From the NCBI RefSeq assembly GCF_035920365.1, contig NZ_CP109150.1, positions 1,488,001 through 1,552,000 on the forward strand: DNA of 64,000 nucleotides, given 5' to 3'. Shown in pieces: positions 23,276-33,206 of the stretch. Made by a program: the position numbers and the translations under genes. Position 1 is the first letter of the stretch. Each line of letters starts with the position of its first letter. This stretch comes from Micromonospora sp. NBC_01740 (lineage in GTDB: Bacteria > Actinomycetota > Actinomycetes > Mycobacteriales > Micromonosporaceae). Under the pieces are notes generated by a model. It saw only the letters and a list, made by a program, of their open reading frames with translations, had not been told where the DNA came from and ran no database searches.

Positions 23276-24439
23276 ATGCTGCCCACGAGCACGGACGTCC
23301 TGGTGGTGGGTGCCGGCCCGACCGGGCTGACCGCCGCGCTGACCCTCGCCCGGCGCGGGGTCGGCGTGACCGTGGTCGACCGGCTGGACCGGCCGGCGCG
23401 GACCTCCCGGGCGGCGGTGGTGCACGCGTACACCCTGGAGACGCTGGACCGGATCGGCGCCGGCGCCCCGCTGGTGGCGCGCGGCCTGCGGTCGCCGGGC
23501 TTCACGGTCCGCGACCGCGACCGGGCGCTGCTCACCGTGCCGTTCGACACGCTGCCCTCCCGGCACGCCTACGCGTTGATGGTGTCCCAGTCGGTCACGG
23601 AGGAGGTGCTCGCCGGGCAGCTCGCCGCGCTCGGCGTCCCGGTGCTGCGCCCGTACGAGATGACCGGGCTGGCCCCCGACGCGGCCGGCGTGGTCGTCAA
23701 CTTCGCGGGCGGCGCGACGGTCCGGGCCCGCTACCTGGTCGGCGCCGACGGGATGCACAGCACGGTTCGGGAGCGGGCCGGGATCGGCTTCGCCGGCCCG
23801 GCCGGCGGCGAGGAGTCGTTCGTCCTCGCCGACGTCCGACTGGAGAGCGCGCTGCCCCGCGACCGGGTGTCCCTCTTCCTGGCCCGCTCCGGCCCGCTGG
23901 TCTGGGCGCCGCTGCCCGACGGGGTGGTCCGGCTGGTCGCGGCCGTGGCGGAGGCTCCGGCCGCGCCCGACCAGGCCCACCTCCAGGCGCTGCTCGACGA
24001 GCGCGGGCCGGCCCGCCGCCCCGACCGGGTGACGGAGGTGCTCTGGGGCTCCCGGTTCCGGATCCACCACCGGATCGCCGACACCTTCCGCAAGGGGCCG
24101 GTGCTGCTCGCCGGCGACGCCGGGCACGTGCACAGCCCCGCGGGCGGGCAGGGGATGAACCTCGGCATCGTGGACGCGGTCGACCTCGGTGACACGCTCG
24201 CCGACGTGCTGGCCGGCGCGCCCGACGGGCTGCTCGCCGCGTACGCGGCCCGGCGCCGCCCGATGGCCGGGGAGGTGGTGTCCCTCGCCGCCCGGCTGAC
24301 CCGGCTCGCCACCCTGCCACCGGCCGCCCGGCCGGCCCGGAACCTGCTGTTCCGCCTGCTCGGCGCCGTGCCGCCGGCCCGGCACCGGATCGCGATGCGC
24401 CTCTCCGGCCTGCACCACCGCGACGGGACGCGCGGCTGA
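23276..24439 (+). CDS. FAD-dependent monooxygenase (PHBH-like)
   Basis: A 387-residue flavoprotein of the p-hydroxybenzoate hydroxylase group. GAGPTGLTAALTLARRG is the ADP-binding Rossmann motif, YLVGADGMHSTVRERAG the DG motif, and VLLAGDAGHVHSPAGGQGMN the GD motif that binds the FAD ribityl chain. It would insert one oxygen atom into a small, perhaps aromatic, substrate with NAD(P)H. It lies behind a TetR-controlled promoter and divergent to tetR, the layout of a substrate- or drug-inducible detoxification gene. The ATG follows GGAGG. Confidence 0.9.
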   Translation: MLPTSTDVLVVGAGPTGLTAALTLARRGVGVTVVDRLDRPARTSRAAVVHAYTLETLDRIGAGAPLVARGLRSPGFTVRDRDRALLTVPFDTLPSRHAYALMVSQSVTEEVLAGQLAALGVPVLRPYEMTGLAPDAAGVVVNFAGGATVRARYLVGADGMHSTVRERAGIGFAGPAGGEESFVLADVRLESALPRDRVSLFLARSGPLVWAPLPDGVVRLVAAVAEAPAAPDQAHLQALLDERGPARRPDRVTEVLWGSRFRIHHRIADTFRKGPVLLAGDAGHVHSPAGGQGMNLGIVDAVDLGDTLADVLAGAPDGLLAAYAARRRPMAGEVVSLAARLTRLATLPPAARPARNLLFRLLGAVPPARHRIAMRLSGLHHRDGTRG

Positions 24440-24500
24440 CCTGCCCGGCGGATCGCGCGGCCAGGCCGCCCGGTGGATCAGGCGCGACGGGGCGCGCGGC

Positions 24501-24506
24501 TAGGCT
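24501..24506 (+). promoter_or_regulatory. -10 box TAGGCT, leaderless promoter
   Basis: TAGGCT ends six bases before the GTG of the vanZ-like gene at 24513. Confidence 0.5.
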
Positions 24507-24512
24507 GCCCCG

Positions 24513-25079
24513 GTGGGTCAGGTCTGGCGTGACTGGGGTGGCGTGCTGCTCGCCGTGGCCGCCGGGCTGCCCCTGCTGGCCCTCCTCACCGCCGTGCTGG
24601 CGCGCCACCGGCGCGACGCCGCGACGGTCGGGGAGTCGTGGCGGCGCAGCGTCGCCGAGGTGGGCGCGGTGGCCGGCACCCTGCCGTGGGTGTGGATGAT
24701 CCTCACCCCCCGGCCCGCGCCCCGGCAGGTCGACCCGGTGCCGCTGCGCGACCTGGCCGACCTGCTGACCGGGCCGCCGGCGACCGCCGTGGTCCAGGTC
24801 GTCGGCAACCTGCTGGTCTTCGCCGCGCTGGGCTTCTTCGCCCCGGTACGCCTGGCCGCGCTCGCCGGCGTCGGCCGGCTGTTCCTGCTCGGGGCGGCCG
24901 GTTCCGTGCTGGTCGAGTCCCTCCAGTACGCGCTCGACCTCGGCCGGGTCTCCTCGGCCGACGACGTGCTGCTCAACGCGACGGGCGCCGCCCTGGCCGG
25001 GCTGCTGTCGCGACGCTGGTGGGCCCGGCGGCCGGTGCCGGCGCGGCCGGTCGCAGCGTCCGCCACGCCGCGAGGGTGA
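24513..25079 (+). CDS. VanZ-family membrane protein
   Basis: A 188-residue protein with about four to five membrane helices. The VanZ signature is seen in VVGNLLVFAALGFFAPVRL, ESLQYALDLGRVSSADDVLL and NATGAALAGLL. VanZ proteins give low-level teicoplanin resistance in some hosts; most actinobacterial members have no known role. The GTG start has a -10 box six bases upstream. The last 107 bases overlap the end of the convergent MFS gene. Confidence 0.82.
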   Translation: MGQVWRDWGGVLLAVAAGLPLLALLTAVLARHRRDAATVGESWRRSVAEVGAVAGTLPWVWMILTPRPAPRQVDPVPLRDLADLLTGPPATAVVQVVGNLLVFAALGFFAPVRLAALAGVGRLFLLGAAGSVLVESLQYALDLGRVSSADDVLLNATGAALAGLLSRRWWARRPVPARPVAASATPRG

Positions 25080-26235
25080 CCAGCACGAAGACCCCGGCCA
25101 CCGCCGCCGCCACCGGTCCCACCCCGTACGCCGCGCCGGCCATGCCCGCGAGGGCCGCCCCGACCGGCGCGGTGAGCAGGCCGACCATCCGCTGGGCGGC
25201 GCCCACCCGGCCGAGCAGGGCGGGCGGCACGTGGCGCTGCCCGTACGAAACCCACAGGCCGTTCCACACCGTGGTGCCGGCGGCGAACACGGCCAGCGCC
25301 AGCCCGCCGGGCACCGGGTGCCGGGCCAGCGCCAGCCCGGTCAGCGCGACGGCCTGGCCGGCGAGCACGACGCGCAACGCGGGCACCGTGCCGAGCCGGG
25401 CGGCCAACCGACCCGCCCCTAGCCCACCGGCGAGCCCGCCGAGGACCGCCCCCGCGGCGAACAGCCCGTACCCGGCCGGCGGCACCCGCAGCACGTCGAG
25501 CGCGTAGAGCACCAGCACCGCCATCAGCCCGCTGATCGCCAGGTTGCTCCCGGCGGTCGCCACGGTCAGCCGCCACAGCATCGCGTCCCCGCGCACCCAT
25601 CGCACCCCCTCGACGCCCTCCCGCCACACCGACCGCCGCCCGGGGCTCGCGCGGGGGCGGGGCGGGACGGGACGAAGGGCGAGGGTCAGCAGGGCGGCGC
25701 AGAGGAAGGTGAGGGCGTCCACGGCGAACGGCAGCGGGGCGGCCAGGGCGAAGAGCACGCCGGCGGCCGGGGCGCCGAGGAAGCCGCCCGCCACCGCCGA
25801 GCCGGCCTGGAGGCGGCCGTTGGCTCGGGGCAGCGCGGCCGGCGGCACCACGGACGGGAGCATCGCGAACGAGGCGGCGTCGAAGAGGGTGCCGAGCGCG
25901 GCGAGCAGGAAGGCCACGGTCACCAGCGCGGCGACGCCGGCCCGGTCGAGGGCGACCGCGAGGGCGAGGGCACCGATCACGGCGGCGCGCAGGCCGTCCA
26001 CCACCGCCATCGTCCGGCGGCGGTCCCAGCGGTCCGCGTACACGCCGCCGAGCAGGCCGAACAGCAGCGGCGGGAGCTGCCCGGCCACGGTCACCGCCGC
26101 GATCACCCGGGGGTCGCGGGTCAGCGTCGCGGCCAGCAGCGCCAGTGCCGGCGTACGCAGGGCGTCGCCCAGGCGCGAGGACACGGCGGCGGACCAGAGC
26201 AGTCGGTAGTCGCGGCCGAGCGGGGGTGCGGTCAT
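24973..26235 (-). CDS. MFS transporter (EntS/MFS_3 type)
   Basis: A 420-residue, 12-helix transporter. The motif-A-like loop reads GGVYADRWDRRRTMAVVDGL, and DYRLLWSAAVSSRLGDAL at the N-terminus is typical of the enterobactin-exporter-like group. FDAASFAMLPSVVPPAALPRA is another group mark (two adjoining pieces). The ATG at 26235 is chosen over a longer in-frame version that is not protein-like. The last 35 residues are a Pro/Ala-rich tail encoded antisense to the end of vanZ. The substrate is unknown. Confidence 0.82.
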   Translation of the reverse strand: MTAPPLGRDYRLLWSAAVSSRLGDALRTPALALLAATLTRDPRVIAAVTVAGQLPPLLFGLLGGVYADRWDRRRTMAVVDGLRAAVIGALALAVALDRAGVAALVTVAFLLAALGTLFDAASFAMLPSVVPPAALPRANGRLQAGSAVAGGFLGAPAAGVLFALAAPLPFAVDALTFLCAALLTLALRPVPPRPRASPGRRSVWREGVEGVRWVRGDAMLWRLTVATAGSNLAISGLMAVLVLYALDVLRVPPAGYGLFAAGAVLGGLAGGLGAGRLAARLGTVPALRVVLAGQAVALTGLALARHPVPGGLALAVFAAGTTVWNGLWVSYGQRHVPPALLGRVGAAQRMVGLLTAPVGAALAGMAGAAYGVGPVAAAVAGVFVLVTLAAWRTLRPAAPAPAAGPTSVATAARPGRRPSR

Positions 26236-26355
26236 GCCGGCGACCCTTCGGGCTCGACCGGGTCGAGGGTCAAGGGGCCCGGACCTGGCGTCCCGGGCGG
26301 CGGACGTGAGCCAACCGACGGGTAGCGGAGGCTCCACGCCGGGCCGGTCGAGGTC

Positions 26356-26361
26356 TACGCT
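26356..26361 (+). promoter_or_regulatory. -10 box TACGCT, leaderless promoter
   Basis: TACGCT ends six bases before the GTG at 26368. No -35 of good quality was seen. Confidence 0.5.
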
Positions 26362-26367
26362 TGCCCG

Positions 26368-26991
26368 GTGACGGTCGAGCAGCAGGCACGGGGCAGGGCG
26401 AACGGTGCCGCGGGGTCGGCCCGGCGCCGGTCCCGCAAGGACGAGATCCTGGAGATCGCGGTCGGCCTCTTCGCGTCCCGGGGCTACCACGGCGTCTCGA
26501 TGGACGACATCGGCGCGGCCGCCGGGGTCACCGGCCCGGCGCTCTACCACCACTTCGCGGGCAAGGAGGCCATGCTGGTCGCCGCGCTGATCCCGGTCAG
26601 CGAGGAACTGCTGGCCGGCGGCCAGCAGCGGTCCGCCGGCCACCCCGACGACCCGCGCGGCGCGCTGGAGTCGCTGATCGACTTCCACGTCGACTTCGCG
26701 CTGGCCAACCCGGCGGTGATCGCCCTGCACCTGCACGAGCTGGACCGCCTCCCCGACGAGCCGCGCCGCCGGATCCGCCGGCTCCAGCGGCTCTACGTCG
26801 AACAGTGGGTGACGGTGCTGACCACGCTGCACCCGGGCATGCCCGACGGCGAGGCGCGGGTGCTGGCCCACGCCGCGTTCGGCCTGATGAACTCGACGCC
26901 GTTCCTGGGCGGCGAGGTGGACCGGCGCCGCCGGGCCGAGCTGCTCCGCGCCGCCACCCTGGCCGCCCTCCTGGCCCACCCCGGTTCCTGA
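26368..26991 (+). CDS. TetR-family regulator of the leucine/acyl-CoA cluster
   Basis: A 207-residue TetR regulator. The helix-turn-helix region (about 22-70) shows RKDEILEIAVGLFASRGYHG and DIGAAAGVTGPALYHHFAGKEA. The C-terminal domain resembles TetR regulators next to acyl-CoA catabolic genes. It is the first gene before the biotin carboxylase (78-base gap, same strand). It probably responds to an acyl-CoA and binds sites such as the AACGATCGTT palindrome before accD; this target is inferred. Likely leaderless. Confidence 0.85.
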   Translation: MTVEQQARGRANGAAGSARRRSRKDEILEIAVGLFASRGYHGVSMDDIGAAAGVTGPALYHHFAGKEAMLVAALIPVSEELLAGGQQRSAGHPDDPRGALESLIDFHVDFALANPAVIALHLHELDRLPDEPRRRIRRLQRLYVEQWVTVLTTLHPGMPDGEARVLAHAAFGLMNSTPFLGGEVDRRRRAELLRAATLAALLAHPGS

Positions 26992-27069
26992 ACCGGGGGC
27001 AACTCGTCAGTAACGTTCCGGCCGTGGTTCCCTAGCACCCGTCCCCACCCCCGGACGCTGGAGGGAAAC

Positions 27070-28437
<1,368 letters not shown>

Positions 28438-28491
28438 CCCCCACCCTGCCCCCCACCCCCCACCCCACCCCGGTCCGCCCGGGTCCCCCGC

Positions 28492-28558
28492 CCGGTTGAT
28501 CATGAAGTTGTTGCCCTCGGCTGCGGCGTGTCGTGGCGATAACTTCATGATCAACCGG
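28492..28558. repeat. long hairpin repeat CCGGTTGATCATGAAGTT
   Basis: An 18-bp arm at 28492-28509 and its perfect reverse complement at 28541-28558, extended inward by partly paired GTTGCC/GGCGAT, with a 19-base loop. It is AT-richer than its surroundings and follows a C-rich stretch (28441-28490). It resembles REP-like elements and could also be a terminator after the biotin carboxylase gene. Confidence 0.8.
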
Positions 28559-28629
28559 GATGGGGCGGTGGAGGGGGTGGGAGGCTGGAGGGGACAGAAC
28601 AGCTCTGCGTCACAGTGAGGTGACCCCTT

Positions 28630-29550
28630 ATGGCGGAAATGCCGAACTCCGTGTCGATCCGGGAGGTCGGGCCGCGCGACGGGCTCCAGAACGAGGAGCC
28701 GATCCCGACCGAGGCCAAGGTGCGGCTGCTCGACGCCCTCTCCGGCACCGGCGTGCAGCGGATCGAGGCCGTCTCGTTCGTGCACCCGAAGGCGATCCCG
28801 CAGATGGCCGACGCCGACGAGGTGTGGCAGCGGGCCGCGAAGGCCGACGGCGTGCGCTACTCGGCGCTGGTGCCGAACACCCGGGGCGCGCAGCGGGCCC
28901 TGGCCGCCGGCTTCACCGAGATCGAGGTGGTGGTTTCGGCCAGCGACACGCACAACCGGCGCAACGTCAACCGCTCCACCGACGAGTCGCTGGACGACAT
29001 CGCCGAGTTGATCGACCTGCTGCACGGCGCCGGCGCGCAGGCCGAGGTGATCGTGGCGACCAGCTTCGGCTGCCCGTACGAGGGGGACACCGACCCGGCC
29101 CGGGTGGCCGCCATCGTGGACCGGGTGGTCCGCGACGGCGCCGACCGGGTGGCCTTCGGCGACACCACCGGCATGGGTACGCCCCGACGGGTCCGCGAGC
29201 TGCTGACGGCGGTACGCGACCGCAACGCGCACGTCCCCGTGCTGCTGCACTTCCACAACACCCGGGGCACCGCGCTGGCCAACATGCTCACCGCGCTGGA
29301 GCTGGGCGTGACCGAGTTCGACGCCAGCGTCGGCGGCCTCGGCGGCTGCCCGTACGCGCCGGGGGCCAGCGGCAACCTGGCCACCGAGGAGGCGGTGCAC
29401 ATGCTGCACGACATGGGCGTCGACACCGGCATCGACCTGGACGCCCTGGTCGAGGTGGCCGAGCTGGCCGAGGAGCTGGTCGGCAAGCGGCTCCCGTCGG
29501 GGGTGCTCCGCGCCGGGCCGCGTACCCGGCTGACGCCGCTGCCGGGCTGA
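28630..29550 (+). CDS. hydroxymethylglutaryl-CoA lyase
   Basis: A 306-residue TIM-barrel lyase that splits HMG-CoA into acetyl-CoA and acetoacetate, the last step of leucine breakdown. EVGPRDGLQNE holds the catalytic Arg and metal-binding Asp, LLHFHNTRG has the HxH metal ligands, and GGLGGCPYAPGASGN is the HMG-CoA lyase signature with the catalytic Cys. It sits between the biotin carboxylase and carboxyltransferase genes, which supports the leucine/isovalerate role. Confidence 0.94.
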   Translation: MAEMPNSVSIREVGPRDGLQNEEPIPTEAKVRLLDALSGTGVQRIEAVSFVHPKAIPQMADADEVWQRAAKADGVRYSALVPNTRGAQRALAAGFTEIEVVVSASDTHNRRNVNRSTDESLDDIAELIDLLHGAGAQAEVIVATSFGCPYEGDTDPARVAAIVDRVVRDGADRVAFGDTTGMGTPRRVRELLTAVRDRNAHVPVLLHFHNTRGTALANMLTALELGVTEFDASVGGLGGCPYAPGASGNLATEEAVHMLHDMGVDTGIDLDALVEVAELAEELVGKRLPSGVLRAGPRTRLTPLPG

Positions 29551-29559
29551 CCACACGCG

Positions 29560-29588
29560 GGAGGGGCCGGCACGACGCCGGCCCCTCC
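29560..29588. terminator. bidirectional hairpin
   Basis: GGAGGGGCCGGC and GCCGGCCCCTCC form a perfect 12-bp stem with a five-base loop between the convergent lyase and snapalysin genes. Confidence 0.85.
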
Positions 29589-29603
29589 GTCATGCCCGGT
29601 CGG

Positions 29604-30164
29604 TCAGCCCACCGTGGTGAGCATGCTCGGCCAGCTGTCCTGGAAGATCTGCGACCCGGCGCGGTTGGTGCTGAGGGTGCCGGCGAAGAGGTTGGTGACC
29701 CGGTTCGCCTCGGTGGTGCTCGGGTACGGGTTGGTGCAGCTGGTGCCGGCGCTGCCGCCGGACATCAGCAGCGCGCAGTTGCCGTTGTAGTTGTCGGGCA
29801 GGCCGAGGATGTGCCCGATCTCGTGGGTCATGATCCGCAGCGGGCTGTACTGCTGGGCCTGCTGGGTGTCGATGTAGACCCGCCCGTTGCCGAGGCTGGT
29901 CCGGACGGCGTACGAGCCGCCGCCGGTGATCTGGTAGATCCGCAGGTTGGAGCCGCAGTTCGCCGTGAGCGTCAGGTTCGACGTGGCGTTGTTCCAGATC
30001 GAGGCGGCCTGGTTGGCGGTGCCGGCGAAGCTCCCCGCCTGGCTGGTGTTGTAGCAGATGGTCATGGCGGCGGAGGCGGGTGACGGGTTGGCGACCGTGA
30101 CGCCGAGGGTGGCCAGTGCCGTCGCGACGAACGCGACCGCGAGCCGGTTGAGCCGTGAGGTCAT
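29604..30164 (-). CDS. secreted snapalysin-family zinc metalloprotease
   Basis: A 186-residue small neutral protease. The signal peptide is about residues 1-33, ending in ASA-A. The zinc site HEIGHILGLPD has H114, E115, H118 and D124, the Asp third ligand typical of snapalysins (M7). There is almost no propeptide, shorter than in Streptomyces. The ATG at 30164 follows GGAG at proper spacing. It lies on the opposite strand inside the leucine cluster, has its own promoter and seems functionally unrelated to that cluster. Confidence 0.92.
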   Translation of the reverse strand: MTSRLNRLAVAFVATALATLGVTVANPSPASAAMTICYNTSQAGSFAGTANQAASIWNNATSNLTLTANCGSNLRIYQITGGGSYAVRTSLGNGRVYIDTQQAQQYSPLRIMTHEIGHILGLPDNYNGNCALLMSGGSAGTSCTNPYPSTTEANRVTNLFAGTLSTNRAGSQIFQDSWPSMLTTVG

Positions 30165-30197
30165 CGTTGACTCCAATCCGGGAGGAGGGGTGTCAGG

Positions 30198-30227
30198 AGC
30201 GTAGCCCTATAAATTCATGATTTTCAA
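30198..30227 (-). promoter_or_regulatory. promoter of the snapalysin gene
   Basis: On the minus strand a -35 TTGAAA (30222-30227) and a -10 TACGCT (30198-30203) are 18 bases apart. The region between is AT-rich (ATAAATTCATGATTTT on the plus strand). Confidence 0.7.
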
Positions 30228-30301
30228 TGCCTATCGGCCGGGTGCGGCCGGGTGGCGTCTCCTCCGTCGGCCGTGGGTCGCCGGGGGGTGGGGGGATGCG
30301 C

Positions 30302-30321
30302 TAGCCTAACGATCGTTCAGG
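30302..30321 (+). promoter_or_regulatory. -10 box and TetR-type palindrome before the carboxyltransferase gene
   Basis: A -10-like TAGCCT (30302-30307) abuts the perfect palindrome AACGATCGTT (30308-30317), with flanks CCT and CAGG. Such ACGATCGT dyads are typical of TetR operators at acyl-CoA catabolic genes. The repressor is probably the TetR protein encoded at 26368. Confidence 0.6.
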
Positions 30322-30371
30322 TCAGTCGGTCCGCCCGCGAGGTGACCGGCTCAGGTGGCGAGGGAGTCGGC

Positions 30372-31904
30372 GTGACGCTCGACGGTGAGGCACTGGAGCA
30401 GCTGCGCAAGCGGGCCCGGGCCGGCGGTGCGGACAAGTACCACGCGGCGAACGCCGCCAAGGGCAAGCTCTTCGCCCGGGAGCGGGTCGCGCTCCTGGTC
30501 GACGAGGGCTCCTTCGTCGAGGACGGCCTCTACGCCAACGCGATGGCCGAGGGCCTCCCCGCCGACGGCGTGGTGACCGGCACCGCCACCATCGACGGCC
30601 GCCCGGTCTGCCTGATGGCGAACGACTCCACGGTCAAGGCCGGCAGCTGGGGCGCCCGCACCGTCGAGAAGATCATCCGGATCATCGAGCGGGCCTACTC
30701 GACAAGCGTGCCGATGGTCTACCTGGTCGACTCGGCCGGCGCCCGGATCACCGACCAGGTCGACCTCTTCCCCGGCCGCCGCGGCGCCGGCAAGATCTTC
30801 TGGAACCAGGTCCGCGCCTCCGGCTCCATCCCGCAGGTCTGCGCCCTGTTCGGGCCGAGCGCGGCCGGCGGGGCGTACATCCCGGCGTTCTGCGACGTGG
30901 TCGCCATGGTCGACGGCAACGCCAGCATGTACCTCGGCTCCGACCGGATGGTCGAGATGGTCACCGGCGAGAAGACCACGCTGGAGGCCATGGGCGGCGC
31001 CAAGGTGCACTGCGCCGAGTCGGGCGTCGGGCACTTCCTCTGCAAGACCGAGGCCGACGCGCTCGACGTGGTGCGGCGCTACCTGTCGTACCTCCCGACC
31101 AACTGGACGCAGGCCCCGCCGGCCGTGCCCGCCGTCGCGGCGCCGGAGAAGGCCGACCTGGCCGCGCTGGTGCCGGCAAGCGAGCGGCAGGCGTTCGACA
31201 TGCGGCGGTACGTCAAGGGCCTGCTCGACGACGGCTCCTTCTTCGAGATCCAGGCGCTCTGGGCCAAGGAGCTGACCATCGGCTTCGGCCGGCTCAACGG
31301 CGAGGTCGTCGGCGTGGTCGGCAACAACTCGATGTTCAAGGGCGGGGTCCTCTTCGTCGACTCGGCCGACAAGGCCACCCGCTTCGTGCAGCTCTGCGAC
31401 GCGTTCAACGTGCCGCTGCTCTTCCTCTCCGACGTGCCCGGGTTCATGGTCGGCAGCGCGGTGGAGAAGCAGGGCATCATCCGGCACGGCGCCAAGATGA
31501 TCACCGCGATCTCGGAGGCGACCGTACCCAAGATCTGCGTGGTGGTCCGCAAGGCGTACGGCGCCGGCCTCTACGCGATGGCCGGTCCCGGCTTCGAGCC
31601 GGAGGCCACGATCGCGCTGCCCACCGCCAAGATCGCCGTGATGGGCGCGGAGGCGGCGGTCAACGCGGTCTACGCGAACAAGATCGCCGCGATCGGGGAC
31701 GAGACCGAGCGGGCCGCGTTCGTCGCCGCGAAGCGCGAGGAGTACGAGCGCGACATCGACGTGGTCCGGCTCGCCAGCGAGCTGGTCGTCGACGCGATCG
31801 TCGAGCCGCACGAGCTGCGCGCGGAGCTGGTCCGCCGGTTCGCCGCCGCCCGCACGAAGGAGCGGCACTTCTCCCGGCGCCGGCACGGCGTCACCCCGGT
31901 CTGA
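30372..31904 (+). CDS. acyl-CoA carboxylase carboxyltransferase subunit
   Basis: A 510-residue crotonase-fold carboxyltransferase, probably the beta subunit of 3-methylcrotonyl-CoA carboxylase. KLFARERVALLVDEGSFVEDG starts the N-terminal half (two adjoining pieces); FGPSAAGGAYIPAFCD forms one oxyanion region and PGFMVGSAVEKQGIIRHGAK the biotin-side region of the C-terminal half. HGAKMITAISEATVPKICVV is typical of methylcrotonyl and related carboxylases. The GTG at 30372 follows AGGGAG. It needs the biotin carboxylase at 27070 and a carrier protein not found here. Confidence 0.9.
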   Translation: MTLDGEALEQLRKRARAGGADKYHAANAAKGKLFARERVALLVDEGSFVEDGLYANAMAEGLPADGVVTGTATIDGRPVCLMANDSTVKAGSWGARTVEKIIRIIERAYSTSVPMVYLVDSAGARITDQVDLFPGRRGAGKIFWNQVRASGSIPQVCALFGPSAAGGAYIPAFCDVVAMVDGNASMYLGSDRMVEMVTGEKTTLEAMGGAKVHCAESGVGHFLCKTEADALDVVRRYLSYLPTNWTQAPPAVPAVAAPEKADLAALVPASERQAFDMRRYVKGLLDDGSFFEIQALWAKELTIGFGRLNGEVVGVVGNNSMFKGGVLFVDSADKATRFVQLCDAFNVPLLFLSDVPGFMVGSAVEKQGIIRHGAKMITAISEATVPKICVVVRKAYGAGLYAMAGPGFEPEATIALPTAKIAVMGAEAAVNAVYANKIAAIGDETERAAFVAAKREEYERDIDVVRLASELVVDAIVEPHELRAELVRRFAAARTKERHFSRRRHGVTPV

Positions 31905-31910
31905 TCCCGC

Positions 31911-31932
31911 CGCCGGCCCCACCCGGCCGGCG
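31911..31932 (+). terminator. short hairpin after the carboxyltransferase gene
   Basis: CGCCGGCC and GGCCGGCG with a six-base loop, seven bases after the stop. It is short and may only attenuate. Confidence 0.4.
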
Positions 31933-32010
31933 CGGGCCCGCACCGCACCAGCGACCCGTCCGTTCCCGGCGTCACGAGCGCCCGGCGGCCCATCCACACA
32001 GGAGGATTCC

Positions 32011-33165
32011 ATGGACTTCCGGCTCACCGAGGAGCAAGAGGCGCTGCGGGAGAGCGTGCGGGAATTCGCGCGCGAGGTGGTCGCCCCGGTCATCGCGGAG
32101 CACTACGAGAAGCACACCTTCCCGTACGAGGTGATCCGGCAGATGGGCAAGATGGGTCTGTTCGGCCTGCCCTTCGCGGAGGAGCACGGCGGCATGGGCG
32201 GCGACTACTTCGCACTCTGCCTCGCCCTGGAGGAGCTGGCCCGGGTCGACTCCAGCGTCGCCATCACCCTGGAGGCGGCGGTCTCGCTGGGCGCGATGCC
32301 GATCTACCGCTTCGGCACCGACGAGCAGAAGGCGACGTGGCTGCCGAAGCTGCTCAGCGGCGAGGCGCTGGCCGGCTTCGGGCTGACCGAGCCGGGCACC
32401 GGATCGGACGCCGGCGGCACTCAGACCCGCGCGGTGCTCGACGAGTCGACGGACGAGTGGGTGATCAACGGCTCCAAGGCGTTCATCACCAACTCGGGCA
32501 CCGACATCACGGCGCTGGTCACCGTCACCGCGGTCACCGGCACCCGCCCGGACGGCGCCAAGGAGCTGTCCACCATCATCGTCCCCTCGGGTACGCCGGG
32601 CTTCACCGTCGCGCCGGGCTACTCGAAGGTCGGCTGGAACGCCTCGGACACCCACGAGCTGACCTTCGACGACTGCCGGGTGCCGGCCGCGAACCTGCTC
32701 GGCGAGCGCGGCCGGGGCTTCGCCCAGTTCCTGCGCATCCTCGACGAGGGGCGGATCGCCATCGCCGCCCTGGCCGTCGGCCTCGCCCAGGGCTGCGTCG
32801 ACGAGTCGATCCGGTACGCGAAGGAACGCCAGGCGTTCGGCCAGCCGATCGGCAACTACCAGGCGATCCAGTTCAAGATCGCCGACATGGAGATGAAGGC
32901 GCACACCGCCCGGCTGGCCTACTACGACGCGGCGGCGCGAATGCTCGCCGGCGAGCCGTTCAAGCGGCAGGCCGCCATCGCCAAGCTGCACGCCAGCACC
33001 ATCGCCGTGGACAACGCCCGCGAGGCCACCCAGATCCACGGTGGCTACGGCTTCATGAACGAGTACCCGGTGGCCCGCTTCTGGCGCGACTCCAAGATCC
33101 TGGAGATCGGCGAGGGCACGTCCGAGGTGCAGCGCATGATCATCGCGCGCGATCTGGGCATGTGA
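32011..33165 (+). CDS. acyl-CoA dehydrogenase (leucine/branched-chain cluster)
   Basis: A 384-residue flavoprotein that makes the alpha-beta double bond in an acyl-CoA. FGLTEPGTGSDAGGTQT and the C-terminal IHGGYGFMNEYPVARFWRD are family signatures. The catalytic base is probably E368 in IGEGTSEVQRM, the position used by short- and medium-chain enzymes; isovaleryl-CoA dehydrogenases use another Glu, so the motif alone does not prove isovaleryl specificity. The cluster (HMG-CoA lyase, carboxylase) suggests isovaleryl-CoA as the substrate. The ATG follows AGGAGG. Confidence 0.9.
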   Translation: MDFRLTEEQEALRESVREFAREVVAPVIAEHYEKHTFPYEVIRQMGKMGLFGLPFAEEHGGMGGDYFALCLALEELARVDSSVAITLEAAVSLGAMPIYRFGTDEQKATWLPKLLSGEALAGFGLTEPGTGSDAGGTQTRAVLDESTDEWVINGSKAFITNSGTDITALVTVTAVTGTRPDGAKELSTIIVPSGTPGFTVAPGYSKVGWNASDTHELTFDDCRVPAANLLGERGRGFAQFLRILDEGRIAIAALAVGLAQGCVDESIRYAKERQAFGQPIGNYQAIQFKIADMEMKAHTARLAYYDAAARMLAGEPFKRQAAIAKLHASTIAVDNAREATQIHGGYGFMNEYPVARFWRDSKILEIGEGTSEVQRMIIARDLGM

Positions 33166-33206
33166 CGGCGACGGGTCCGCTGGCGTCGAGGCAGTCGACT
33201 CCGCGC

